A DNA stretch of 64,000 nucleotides, from assembly GCA_002633025.1 (NCBI GenBank), contig NMRB01000034.1, positions 319,223-383,222 on the forward strand, in the 5' to 3' direction. Position 1 is the stretch's first letter. Every line of letters begins with the position of its first letter. The DNA is from Notospermus geniculatus (Eukaryota > Nemertea > Pilidiophora > Heteronemertea > Lineidae). Both the position numbers and the translations under genes were made by a program. Shown here piece after piece: positions 1 through 10,263 of this stretch. The notes below the pieces were generated by a model, which was not told where the DNA came from, did no database searches, and saw nothing but the letters and a program-made list of their open reading frames with translations.

Positions 1-284
1 CAAAATCCCCGTGTCTATTTCTAGTTCCACGCACCCCGACAGACGGCGATGCAAATTGATGAGTGAAGCGCATGCGTATAGGCTATTTCACGCCTCCAGC
101 AGCCACTTAATCATGCAGAGTTGCCTACATGCAGTGCCCCTATCGCCGGGATACGGAACTTATTACCAATCGCATTTTAAGTAGTGTAACCGCTCGCCGT
201 GTCAACGCCGTGTTTTTTCTGGTTCGGAAAAACCCCGTGTCTCAAAACCCCGGTGATTTTGGATAGGTGTAACCACGGCTATTA
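1..284. mobile_element. TIR element, truncated by window edge (family T1)
   Basis: This is the end of a non-autonomous DNA element. It ends in GGTGTAACCACGGCTATTAT, the inverted counterpart of the start of the copies at 10745-11208 and 54589-54650. The internal sequence (CATGCG, CGCCTCCAGCAGC, CCTATCGCCGGG) also matches the 10.7-kb copy. No coding capacity is seen. The superfamily is not determined. Confidence 0.6.
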
Positions 285-1393
285 TCTAAATAGCCTGCGA
301 AACGTCCGTTGAAGAAAGCCCCAGCTACTTCATTTGGAGCTAGATTTTGACGCTGCTCGTCAGCCACCGTGAACAGGTTGGTGCAAGCGTCATAAAGCGC
401 TCTGGTTGGTGAGGCGTCAGGTCACATCTGATCTGGGTGCCGGGACGGATGGCCGCCGAATATCTTTTTTGCAGTGAAATTCCACAGAAGCTAATGTTAG
501 TTAATGTTAGTTTGTTGCATTTTAGTATCCAAATTCAACTCTTGGTGTTGGTCGTGGTTTCAACACCGAAACCATTACCGGGTAGAATGTAGTCTAGACC
601 GAGGGCTGCACTGTTCCTCCGCCTCGTGTTTAATACCATAAAAATGGTTAAGGGACGTGATACGCGATTTTATCGACCGTAGCGATTTCGTTCATTGTGA
701 AAAAAATTCGTTTTGAAAAAATGCTTTTTCCCGTTTCATTGTAATTGTTATTTCATAATTAGGCCCCAGAGAGGGACGGGGAAAACGCCCACCCCCTGCC
801 ACCATTTTTTCATGCGGATTATGGCAAATAAAACTCGCAAAATAACAAGAAAATGTGCTCTCAAAACCCTACTTCCTCGCCTCTTTAATACGACTAAAAA
901 GCTAGCTACGGACCTGGAAATGTTATCCGGAACATTCCAAAAAGTAGCGTTTACTACAAAAAGTAATGTCTTGAAGTTTGATACTCGATACTTGTTTATT
1001 GATTCACAGAACTAGCATGGCATTTTATAGCAAAGTTACACTGACATCTCATGTACGGACTCATCTCATGTATAAACAGCGCCTTGAGCGTAGCGTTGGC
1101 AGTGCAGTATTTTCCTCGTTTTGTGACATTGCACATTCGAAGTGAAGCCATGCACTTCGGTGCCGAATTCACCTCCGGTACCACGTAACCATGCATCAAT
1201 GAGCATGCTGGGCCTGGTTTGGTCAGAGGCCTAGGCTTGTAGGCCTTACCTGCCTGTAGGCCTACCCTCCTATAGGTAGGCTACCTGGCGACTTCGGCCG
1301 TGACTTCCAGCCAAGCCTGTCTCTTGCCGGCCTTCGTAACTTTTCCTGGGCCTTCAAAGCCACTGCCTGAAAACTTTTTCAGACATTGTGCCT
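285..1393. other. Intergenic, no gene recognised
   Basis: Only short chance ORFs are present. A run rich in AGGCCTA words lies at about 1205-1285 (for example GTAGGCCTAC at 1256-1265). I see no RNA gene or TIR element. Confidence 0.5.
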
Positions 1394-1488
1394 CCCTTTT
1401 GGGGGTATTCGAAAAACCTGGACGATGGACGGTGGATGATGGACGATGGACGGTTCCTTTCAGCATCATCGATCTCCACCGCCTGGAT

Positions 1489-2008
1489 CATTACAAACTT
1501 TCCACGACATGGCGTTGTTTATGACGTCATTGGGCGCGACACCTGCGTCATGAATGTAGACTGTGTATTGGGCCTAAAATGTACACACGGTTTTAGAGAA
1601 AAAGCTGCAGCACCCAAGTTATGAAATAATTCCATGAAATTCACTTGGATTATGAAACTTTATATGTGTATGGACTTTGTAACTTGAAGAATATTACATT
1701 TTGGCAGACTTCACTCACTTCACTTTTTGAATTTTACGATGATGGCAAATAGGTTGGAACTTCAAATCAAAAAGTGAAGTGAGTGAAGTCTGCCGAAATG
1801 TGATATTCTTCAAGTTACAAAGTCCATACACATATAAAGTTTCATAATCCAAGTGAATTTCATGGAATTATTTCATAACTTGGCTGCTGCAGCCTTTTCT
1901 CTAAAACCGTGTGTACATTTTAGGCCCAATACACAGTCTACATTCATGACGCAGGTGTCGCGCCCAATGACGTCATAAACAACGCCATGTCGTGGAAAGT
2001 TTGTAATG
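1489..2008. repeat. 520-bp near-perfect palindrome nested in left TIR
   Basis: Two 242-bp arms (1489-1730 and 1767-2008) flank a 36-bp loop. The outer ends read CATTACAAACTTTCC and its complement. The palindrome interrupts the left TIR of the surrounding element: the sequence before 1489 and after 2008 joins to match the uninterrupted right TIR near 3410-3450. It is therefore a later insertion, foldback-MITE-like. ORFs read through both arms are shadows of the symmetry. Confidence 0.8.
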
Positions 2009-2207
2009 GATAATTGTCTCAATTCCGACATACCTCCCAGCATCAACATGAACTGCACAGGCCTACGATAAACATGATCAATCACGCATTACAGCGTTCA
2101 GAATTGCCTCTTGTCTTGTCTTGGCGGGAAAACCACCGATACCTACAGCTCCTAAGTCCTTGAGAATTTACTATGGGTCCCTTTTGACAAGTTGTAGGGA
2201 TTGTCTT

Positions 2208-3039
2208 ATCTCCCCAGGGTGTGTACAAAACTAAGACCTAAGACCTACAAAAGTAAGACCCGACAGTACAAAACTAAGACCCTGTTATAAAAGTAAGACC
2301 CCCACAGTACAAAACTAAGACCCCTTTATAAAAGTAAGACCCCCCACAGTACAAAACTAAGACCCAGGTGGCACCACTGCAAATGACCTTGACCTTTATC
2401 CACAGGCATGACTGACCCTTGTTAGCTCCTTCCTGCAGGGTTTTTTTTGTGTCTGAGTAGTCAGCGAGGAAGGTGAGAGGTCAAGGGTCAAGGTCGTCTT
2501 GGTTTCATTGGAATATGTTAATAAACAACGGAGATATTCGCGACAAACCGAAGGATGCCGAAGATTCCCGAGTGGTTCCGAACATTGCCGAGTACTCCCG
2601 AGTGATCATCCGCGACTTCGCACCCCTAGCGGAGGAATTTGGAACTAAGATAAGCGAGATACGCCCCCTATTGAGTTCATGACGCCTTCTATTGCCTTCA
2701 TTTCAGGTCAAGGTCACTTCCAGGGTTAAAGGTCAAGCTTATTTGCAGTGGTGCCGCCTGGGTCTTAGTTTTGCACTGTGGGGTGTTACTTTTATAACAG
2801 GGTCTTAGTTTTGTACTGTGGGGGTCTTACTTTTATAACAGGGTCTTAGCTTTGTACTGTGGGGGGTCTTACTTTTATAACAGGGTCTTACTTTTGTACA
2901 GTGGGGTCTTACTTTTATAACAAGGTCTTAGTTTTGTACTGTGGTGGGTCTTACTTTTATAACAGGGTCTTACTTTTATACAGTGGGGTCTTACTTTTGT
3001 AGGTCTTAGGTCTTAGTTTTGTAGACACCCTATCTCCCC
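2208..3039. mobile_element. hAT-like element with subterminal tandem repeats
   Basis: The element proper is 2216-3031 with 8-bp direct repeats ATCTCCCC at 2208-2215 and 3032-3039. The inverted ends start AGGGTGT. Inside each end are alternating units ACAAAACTAAGACCC and ATAAAAGTAAGACCC, about three unit pairs on the left and about six on the right, mutually inverted. An 8-bp duplication and subterminal repeats are typical of hAT elements. There is no transposase, so it is non-autonomous. Confidence 0.75.
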
Positions 3040-3152
3040 ATTCCCGAATTATAGTCGGTATGGTATTAATTTTCCAGCCCTTTCCAGCAATAATCCCACT
3101 GTGCGGCTGTTTGCCGGAAATGTCCCAAGGCGTGGAGAAAATTCGTGAAAAT

Positions 3153-3303
3153 AGGGAGGTTTCGAAATCAAACGATAAACGTAAACTTTAACGACAACTT
3201 TATTTTTGTACCGAAAATGCAATGCAAAATCTGGTTAATGTGTAGTATTAAAAATAACGTTGTCGTAAAGTTTTGGTTTATCGTTTCATTTCGAAACCTC
3301 CCC
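3153..3303. mobile_element. Short foldback MITE
   Basis: An inverted repeat of GGGAGGTTTCGAAAT and further bases (AAACGATAAAC) closes a segment of about 150 bp. The neighbouring sequence resembles the uninterrupted copy near 35205-35230, which suggests a 2-3 bp target duplication (AT or AAT). Confidence 0.6.
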
Positions 3304-3531
3304 AATGACGAAATGCACCCACGATGATATTTTATAAATCTTGCACGATATACTTTGAATTGGTGCAATTTTTCATTTAAATTCTTGCGGCGTATTTTTT
3401 ACGTCTTGGAGGTATGTCGGAAATGCGACAATTATCATCCAGGTGGTGGAGATCGATGATGCTGAAAGGAGCCGTCCATCGTCCATCGTCCACCGTCCAC
3501 TGTCCAGGTTATTCGAATACCCCCCTTTTGG

Positions 3532-3918
3532 CGACGGCCGTTATTAGCAATATCTCCTCATTGCTTGTCCAATTTGCAGCTCGTCGTCTGCTCTCAGTCG
3601 CCGCCGTTTTGAGTGTTGATACTTTTGGTCGGATCATGTGACTGGTCGTGTCATTCACTTTCTCACCTCCTTCCGCAAAACAGTTCCATTGAGAACTATC
3701 GGTGGCTGGGTATCGACGGTTGGTCAAACTTTTCTGCATGACTTAAGTCACAGTGATCGACTTAGCTAAGTCTGACTTAAATCGCTTTGTGAAATGGGCT
3801 TAAGTCGGTGTCTTAGCTTAGCCAAAATTAGTGACTTAAGCCTACTGACTTAAGTTTTCTTTGTGAAACCGGGCCTTGGTGGTGGAGTTGATGTTAATAT
3901 TTTAATTTATCATGCGAG
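3532..3918. repeat. Spacer with a degenerate MITE-like segment
   Basis: Positions about 3735-3880 are rich in GACTTAAGTC and CTTAGCTAAG palindromic words and contain CTTTGTGAAA before GGGC on the right side. This resembles a decayed short TIR element. The remainder is unremarkable. Confidence 0.35.
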
Positions 3919-4530
3919 GCGAGTGATGCCAAAAGGGTGAATGTCGTCCAGGGTACCCCTAAATGGCACCCAGGTACGTACTGGGTACCCTTTAGGAACC
4001 TAAAGGATACCCAGTTTGAAATTCCTGCCTGGTGAGATACCTTGAATCCAGGTCGAATATGGTACGTGCGCTGTGGTGCCGATTGCCAAATCACCATTCT
4101 TCAATCCGTGTAATCTCAAAATTTGACTGATTATGCGCTAAATTTTTGAAAAGAAGTTTGATCTGATATTTAATTATGATGTCAGTTTGTCTAAATTTCC
4201 CGTCATTGTCGACCTCAATATATTTGCTTTTAACTTCGCGGCCTTTGGACACAAAAATGCCATCTCTGTAGGACGGTATACCGGCGAGATACTCTTTTAG
4301 ATGCGAGTCTGGCACTCTCTGGTCGCCATAATGTCATATCCACGTGTTATGCTTGCGAGCATGACGAGCTGAACGGTAACAGTACCATCAACCTGGATTC
4401 CAGGTATCTCACAGGCGGGAATTTCAAACTGGGCAGTACGTACCTGGGTGCCATTTAGGGACTCCCAGGTTGGACCTGGGTACCCTTTAGGGGTACCCAG
4501 GACGACATTCACCCTTTTGGCGCGAGTGAT
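3919..4530. mobile_element. TIR element with 9-bp duplication upstream of GPCR gene
   Basis: The element proper is 3928-4521. The 9-bp direct repeats GCGAGTGAT lie at 3919-3927 and 4522-4530. The TIRs begin GCCAAAAGGGTGAATG and extend over more than 100 bp through GGTACCCCTAAA. It is Mutator-like by duplication length and differs in terminus from the 1403 and 19583 elements. It ends about 300 bp before the start codon of the GPCR at 4823, so it could affect that promoter. Confidence 0.75.
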
Positions 4531-4576
4531 GGCCACTTGATTGTTGGTCTAGAGGCCTATGTCCTCGATGGAGGCC

Positions 4577-4756
4577 AGGGCCTTGTTGCACCAAACTTAA
4601 GTCCTTATCCGTAAGATATGGAGTTTGGGACCCTAAGACAGGTCGTAACTGCATAGGCAGGAAAGTTAGGACGATGTCCAAAGACATCGATAATGCAACC
4701 CATTTTGGTTCTTAACTTTAAGACAGCATTTACGACCTTTGGTGAAACCCAGCCCA
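4577..4756. repeat. Candidate MITE in GPCR 5' flank
   Basis: GGGCCTTGTTGCACCAAA at the left is inverted as TTTGGTGAAACCCAGCCC at the right. No clear target duplication was found. It lies 67 bp before the GPCR start codon and so may fall in the 5' UTR or core promoter. Confidence 0.4.
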
Positions 4757-4822
4757 GATGATTGTTTTCTCGAGTAGAGCCCACGCAATCGTGATTCAAA
4801 AGAGCCAATCAAGTTTAAAGCA

Positions 4823-5124
4823 ATGGATATAATTGGGAACGAGACTATCAACAGTTACCCCGCTGACGAATACTTACTAATGCAGCACGTGTTCAGGTAC
4901 ATGACACAAATTTGGTCGATATTCGTGATCACACTCGGGTTGCCTAGCAACGTCATGGCGTTCCTGGTTGCTACAAAGCCATCAAACCGAAAGCAATCGA
5001 CGTGCACCTACATGGCTGGGTTGGCCATCGCCGACAACGTTGTGCTCATCAACTTTATTTTTGAAAGCTATCTGCTGTTCTGGCTGAGAGGAGATGTGTT
5101 TCCAAACCAGGAACTGGCATTTAA
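4823..5124 (+). CDS. GPCR exon 1 (N-terminus, TM1, TM2)
   Basis: It encodes about 100 residues: a short extracellular N-terminus with the sequon NET, TM1 (IFVITLGLPSNVMAFLVA) and TM2 (MAGLAIADNVVLINF). The exon ends after AA of a Lys codon, followed by the donor GTGAGT at 5125. The next in-frame codon would be TGA, so splicing is required. Confidence 0.85.
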
Positions 5125-8100
5125 GTGAGTATGTCTTGGTGTTTCAAAAAGTCCCAAACCACCTATTGTTCCTAAAATAATCGTTTTCATTTTATCGTAC
5201 GGGATGTTCGAGAAATCTGTCAGGAGAACTTGCTGCCCGTTGTTCTTCGTCAGATTTTTTTAACATCGCTTGGGGTAGCCACGTATTTGATTCATCAACA
5301 TAGCACTCTCTACGTGAACATGTTAGTTTCTAGACAACGCCCTTGGTTTGTTTGTTTAGGCTCATATATCGGGTGGCCCCCAAAAACTAGAACACACAAT
5401 ATCATGCCATAACTTTTACACTTTTTAAACAAATGACATGGCATTTTGTATGTGGTATGAGGCTGTTAATTGTAACTTGTAGTAAACAATTCAGGTAAAT
5501 ATCTCAAGGCATTACAAAAATACATCGATTTCAAAATGAGGAGTCAGAATCTGCTGTGCCGGAATCATACAATTATCCTGGTGCCAGACTTGAAAGTGAT
5601 GGTGCCGCTATTTCCGACATTTGCAAGTCAATTAATAGAGTACAGGTCACAACTGACATCCCTAAATTCGCGTAAGTCACTCGTAACTTACGCAACAACT
5701 CATGAGCTATGTTACGCGTAAATTATGAGGTGAGTTACGCGGTGAGTTACGCGAATTTCGCTAGCTACGCAGTGATTTACGAGGCGAGTTACGCAATTTT
5801 GGCGAGCTACGCAGTGAGTTACGCGAAACCAAAGCCGTGAGTTACGCGTAACTTAAGAGTAACTTACGCGAAGCTGTAGGGATGTCAATTGTGACCTGTA
5901 CTGTAATTCCTGCGTAACAGGTGGACAGTGAGACTCTTTTGCATTCATTTCATTACAAAATCAACCACTGAGAAGGGCAGTGTATCGGGTTTTCAGCATG
6001 GTGTTTAGTGAGAGTGATCGGGCAAATGTGGATGGCTGAAAAGCCTCAATAACTTCCCGATCATCACTAATCACGATGCGAAATGGTACACTGTTCTTCT
6101 CATGGTTGATTTTGCAATGAAATGAATGCAAAAGAGTATCACTGTTTTGGCAGGAATTATAAATTGACTCACACATGTCGTATCAGTCGGACATAGCGGC
6201 ACCATCACTTTCAGGTCTGGCACCAGGATAATTGCATGATTCCGGCACCGCAGATTTTGACTCCTCATTTTAAATTGCTGTATTTTTGTAATGCATTGAG
6301 GTATTTACCTGATATTTTCACCACAAGCCACAATTAACAGCCTCATATCACATATGAAATACCATGGCATTTGATTAAAAAGTGCAAAAGTTATGGGCTG
6401 ATAAGTTGTGTTCCAGTTTTTTGGGGGCCACCCGATATTATGTAAAATCGTAACACATAGAAATTTTTCTTACGGGACGAAATGTAGGCTATGAGATTCA
6501 TTCGACTGTTCACTCCGAATAGGAAAACGGTGAACACCGAGGATTTCCTGTAGTTTTGAGGATTAAAGCACTAGGCCTACATGAAATACGCCTTAGTGGT
6601 GGTCGCTCGGTGTATTTACCCCGACAGCCAGGTGTACAACCGGGTGTATTGTAGTCCACATTAGAACTAAATATCCACCTCTCGTTGGGTGTGGAGCAAC
6701 AGCAGTACTGGCTTTCAACAATTTTATATTTGATTTGTTCTCATTTAACCACCCAAAATAAAAAGCATGGTTTAGGTGCTGAAGGAAACTACTCTGCACT
6801 CGTTATTATTTGTGGAGCAATGTAATCAGTAACTTTATCTGGTGGAAATGTAGGTTTTTAACTAGCATGTCGGCGATTGAAGTTGCCTGAATGGTCCTTG
6901 GACAATGTGCTTACCGGGGTGAATGTACCAGAAGAATGGGTGACAAATATGTTAAGACGTAACAAATTACACTTAAGATGTTTTGTAAATATGGCGCCTG
7001 GAACATTTCAACTCAATATTTTTGTAATTCGTTTTTCTGGGACATTCACACAGGTGAGGAAAAGATGCATGGAACATGTCATTTTGCAGAAGAGACAATT
7101 CAGGCTTTTCGACTCGAAAAACAGCAGGAAATCACAGCTGCCGTCCGGGGATATTCTCGAGGGTGACATGTTGCTTAGAATGGTCCAGTTGGTGAAACGT
7201 ACTATTGCTTCACACCCATTGGTGAAATTTCGACTGGAATAAAACTCGGCGGAAATCCGTTCAATAATTTTGCTCCAGATCCCGAAATTTCGTGGATATT
7301 CATTACAAGAAGTTTTCTTCCACGAGCGATGACGTCATCAGCCTAATGGTTAAGCAGTGCATTTTCAAGGTATTTTTACTGATCAAAGTTATTTTATTCG
7401 AAACAGAGTGGCGATCGTAAACCAGTTCGCTCGGGAAATGAAAGTTTTGGATGTTCTCTACGTCCATACTGCTTCTGGGATTTTTCTGATTTTATCCTCC
7501 GCCGTCATTATCCTTGTTTTGAAACCATGTTGAATGCCATTTTAATGGTAAAATCGGGGATTCCCTCGAAAAACAGCAGAGTGTCTGGGGATTCCCCAAT
7601 GATAAACAATTTACGAGGTGTGGAATTAATCTGGTTCGACCGTATATCAAAGGCTTTGATATTTCTTCAGACATCAGTGAAAATTTCATTTTGATCAGTT
7701 GTGCCTTTGTCCCGTCAATTTTGTCTTGAAAATCTCAACCTGCAGTGCTGACATGGACTAGTCCATTATTCAGAGGGGTGATGGTTGTTCGTCCAAAAAT
7801 CAAGGCTATCCACTAGCTTGAATTTAAGGACTCCCCACCTCGAAAACCCGAAAACAGCATTAGGCCTCGTCCGGAACCCCTGATAAAACCCATTTAGCCC
7901 ATATTTGTTTTGGCTGTGGCATTCTTATCGTGACATCGACTGCGAAAGCCTCAGACACCGCGCCGTGGCTATTGTAATAGGTGAGTCCATCGAGTCCACT
8001 GTGTTCTAATTTTAGAATCGAATGACTTCAGTGATCTAACAATAGATCAGCTCCGCGTGAAACTTCTTGTAATGTAGATTTAAAATCGACTATGAGCCAT

Positions 8101-10208
8101 TGTGGCAGTAGCCTCCGATCAACTCGTTCGGAAAATAACTCACTTTAACTTCATAAGTTACTGGTTCGAATTATCATCCTATAAATTCTTACTATTAGGT
8201 TCACAGCATTCATCGACTTTTCCGGTGGTATCAGCTCTGGTCTCTTCCTGGCTGAGATGTCCGTTGACCGTGCCATAGCTGTCTGGGCTCCAATGAAAGC
8301 ACCCATCTTGTGCAGCCCGTCACGTGCCAGGAAAGTCATGGCCACAACAGCATTTTTCACATTTTTATTCAACATACAGCTGTTGTGGGTTCAAGTGTAT
8401 AGTATTGAAGAAAGGACTGGTATGTCGAAACTTTTAAACGCTTTAAAGCTGAACTGCATGAACAAAAACACCAGCGCCACAGTATGGTGGTTTACGTAGG
8501 TGCAAAATCAAATGATGACAATGTCGAGTAATTAAAATATTTGACAATATAAGCAACTGAAAAATGAAATAAAATAAGCAACTGAAATAAAATGAAATGA
8601 GCAACTGAAAACATATACAAAAAACATTGCTTGTAAAATATTGTACATTACATGTATGTAATGACATCTAATGAAATTGATGAACGTATAAGATGAGCTT
8701 TATATTGTTTTTGAGTGCATAAATTTTTAAATGGTGTTTGAGTTATACCATAAATTTCAACAAGAAGCGATTACTACAGAATGTTGGACGACTTTCTGCT
8801 ATGGTTCAGAAAGAACCGAATGCTTTAGACCTGAAGACGTCATTTAAATGCTATATCTCGATGTGTCTCCATTGACACACCCGGGGTGGATACAGTGGCG
8901 CCACCAAATGGTCTGGTAGTCTTTCATGTTCCGGAGGTACTTTGAAAGTGCCATATGGTCGTTTGGTTTTCTCTTGACTCACCGTGACATGTTGGTCTCT
9001 TTTCCAAGCTGAAATCTCCAGATTTTGTTCATGTAATTCGGCTTTAATATCGGAGTATTTCTGTCCTTAAAGGGCAGCGCACACTAGCGATTTTTCGAGC
9101 GATTTTCTTGGCGACCGGCCTTGGGACCACAGAAGCGACTGAACATATTTTCAGTTTTTTTAGTTTTTGTTGACTCGTTTGCGACAAATGCATCCTTTGA
9201 AGACCAGTGATGTCTTGGATGACATCACTGATCGACCTCAAAGGTAATTATTGCAGGCGACGTAGTAGTCGCGTCGGTAGTCGCCCCCATTTTAGTCGCA
9301 GGTGTGCGCCGCCCGCAAGGCTTCCATTACATAGAAGTATACGGTATACGAAAACGCCAGTTAACAATGTCTTCACGGTGGTGAATCCTCGGGAAGCCTT
9401 TGTTAACCGGCGTTTTCGTATACTGTATACTTCTATGTAATGGACGCCAAAGGCTTCCTTTACAGAGAAGTATACGATATACGAAAACGCCGGTTAACAA
9501 AGGCTTCCCGAGTATTCACCACCGTGAAGCCATTGTTAACCGGCGTTTTCGTATACCGTATACTTCTATGTAAAGGAAGCCTAAGTGCATGTACTGCTGT
9601 GACTTGAGAAATGCGGCAAGAAGTAGACCACACAATTTGTTTCAAGCCAGTATTTTGGATCACATCATTTTCGCTCTGACAAAGCAGAATATATCTTCTC
9701 AACCTTTTTTCAAGGTATGGTGTTGATAGATTTCTCGACCCCAGAAACTCCCCTGTTTGCCATCCTTTCTATGCTTCATCAGCTTATAGTGGGAACTATG
9801 CTGCCCTTTTTCATTATCATCGGCTGTAACATTGCCATTATCATTGGCGTTATACGAGCAGAAAATAAACGGAAACAGATGACAGGGACGTCTGGTGGCA
9901 ACCAAAGAAACACGAAGTCGGGTGATTCCGAAAGCAAGTACATGATGCGCATGCTCGTGATGGTCAGCCTCGCTTACGTTTTTCTTTCAATACCAATGAG
10001 AATGTACGACGTGTATTTGACGATCCCCTTCATAGCTGCCATGTACAACGTAAGTGACTTATATTGGTTTCTGCGATTGAAGATTGAATACTGGACTCTT
10101 GGTTTACTTTGGGTGATGAATTATGCTGTTAACTTTCACATGTATATGATTGGAGGAGGGAGCAAGTTCCGTAATGATGCGAAAGAGATCATTTCCCGTT
10201 GGTGTTAA
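4823..10208 (+). CDS. Rhodopsin-like (class A) GPCR, three coding exons
   Basis: Joining 4823-5124, 8199-8419 and 9715-10208 gives an uninterrupted 338-residue reading frame. It has seven plausible TM segments, an N-terminal NET glycosylation sequon, N1.50 in TM1 (GLPSNV), D2.50 in TM2 (LAIAD), DRA in place of DRY after TM3, P5.50 in TM5 (MLPFF) and NFHMY in place of NPxxY in TM7. The protein should act at the plasma membrane and couple an unknown ligand to G proteins. The form of TM7 recalls invertebrate peptide (FMRFamide-like) receptors, but the ligand cannot be assigned. The start has a good context (purine at -3, G at +4). Odd points: residue 3.25 is Phe rather than Cys, and the short ECL2 has no Cys, so the usual disulfide is absent. 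The introns (3074 and 1295 bp) are filled with mobile elements. An undetected small exon is possible. Confidence 0.85.
5371..6439. mobile_element. Inverted-repeat element in intron 1
   Basis: Arms of about 250 bp begin ATATCGGGTGGCCCCCAAAA at the left and end in the complement at 6439. The shared interior reads AATGAGGAGTCAGAATCTG and GGTGCCAGACTTGAAAG. No transposase. The target duplication was not resolved because the flanks are themselves TA-rich. Confidence 0.7.
5636..5905. mobile_element. Tc1/mariner-like MITE with TA duplication
   Basis: The element proper is 5638-5903, flanked by TA. The ends read (G/C)AGTACAGGTCACAA, the CAGT start common in Tc1/mariner elements, followed by TGACATCCC. 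The interior is a run of GAGTTACGCG/CGTAACTTACGCG words, giving extensive self-complementarity. It is nested in the 5371-6439 element, whose other arm shows the uninterrupted site. Confidence 0.7.
6888..6936 (+). repeat. Dispersed motif, copy 1 of 3
   Basis: The motif ATGGTCC..GGAC.ATGTGCT..CC.GGGTGAATGTACCAGAAGAA recurs at 47966-48022 (+) and 24632-24688 (-). It is probably the conserved end of an interspersed element. Nothing in it identifies the element. Confidence 0.5.
8199..8419 (+). CDS. GPCR exon 2 (TM3, TM4)
   Basis: The acceptor AG lies at 8197-8198. The first base completes the Lys codon opened in exon 1. TM3 runs FIDFSGGISSGLFLAEMSVDRA and is followed by VWAP; TM4 is near VMATTAFFTFLFNIQLL. 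Counting back 24 positions from D3.49 places Phe where C3.25 should be. The exon ends after one base of a Gly codon at donor GTATGT (8420). Confidence 0.85.
8443..9047. mobile_element. TTAA-type element in intron 2
   Basis: The element proper is 8447-9043 between TTAA at 8443-8446 and 9044-9047. The ends are AGCTGAACTGCATGAACAAAA at the left and its decayed complement at the right. The body matches the 19661-20571 element (for example GGATACAGTGGCGCCACCAA). TTAA duplications occur in piggyBac and Kolobok elements. It begins only about 27 bp after the exon 2 donor site. Confidence 0.75.
9060..9320. repeat. Candidate short TIR element in intron 2
   Basis: GGGCAGCGCACACTAGCGA at the left faces TCGCAGGTGTGCGCCGCCC at the right, with GCGA/TCGC words between. 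No target duplication is clear because the double foldback at 9323-9582 adjoins the right end. Confidence 0.45.
9323..9582. repeat. Two adjacent foldbacks with inverted centres
   Basis: Palindrome A spans 9323-9444 (122 bp) and palindrome B 9451-9582 (132 bp). Both have stems containing ACATAGAAGTATACGGTATA and AAAACGCCGGTTAAC. The 37-bp centre of A (TCTTCACGGTGGTGAAT...) is present in B as its reverse complement, so the pair is also a head-to-head duplication. Confidence 0.85.
9715..10208 (+). CDS. GPCR exon 3 (ECL2, TM5-TM7, C-tail)
   Basis: The acceptor is CCTTTTTTCAAG ending at 9714, and the first two bases complete the Gly codon. TM5 contains the conserved Pro (GTMLPFFIIIGCN). ICL3 is polar and basic. 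TM6 has Pro but Ser in place of the toggle Trp (FLSIPMR). TM7 reads WVMNYAVNFHMY. Helix 8/C-tail ends in SRWC, followed by the stop TAA at 10206-10208. ECL2 contains no cysteine. Confidence 0.85.
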
Positions 10209-10257
10209 ATGCAGGACTTCGTGTATTTAGTTTGGGGTACAAGTCCGTGATTTTCGC

Positions 10258-10263
10258 AATAAA
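10258..10263 (+). terminator. Poly(A) signal AATAAA of GPCR gene
   Basis: A canonical AATAAA lies 50 bp after the stop codon, within GCAATAAAAGTG. It is consistent with a short 3' UTR. Confidence 0.65.

Larger units (their letters stand above)
1394..3531. mobile_element. Mutator-like TIR element with 9-bp target duplication
   Basis: The element proper is 1403-3522, flanked by perfect 9-bp direct repeats CCCTTTTGG (1394-1402 and 3523-3531). The terminal inverted repeats begin GGGTATTCGAA and continue through GGACGATGGAC units to about position 1488 on the left and 3440 on the right. A 9-bp duplication is typical of the Mutator superfamily, hence the tentative call. No transposase ORF is present. 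Three further elements lie inside it (1489-2008, 2216-3031, 3154-3302). The same termini and the same duplication length recur at 19583-20649. Confidence 0.8.
5125..8198 (+). other. Intron 1 of GPCR gene
   Basis: Donor GTGAGT at 5125 and acceptor TTACTATTAG ending at 8198. It contains the 5371-6439 inverted-repeat element with its nested Tc1-like MITE and the dispersed motif at 6888-6936. From about 6937 to 8198 I recognise nothing further. The 121-codon ORF at 6877-7242 has no recognisable domain. Confidence 0.8.

Noticed and set aside
6877-7242. 121-codon ORF in intron 1 of the GPCR
   Set aside because: Starts in a dispersed repeat motif and has no domain features.
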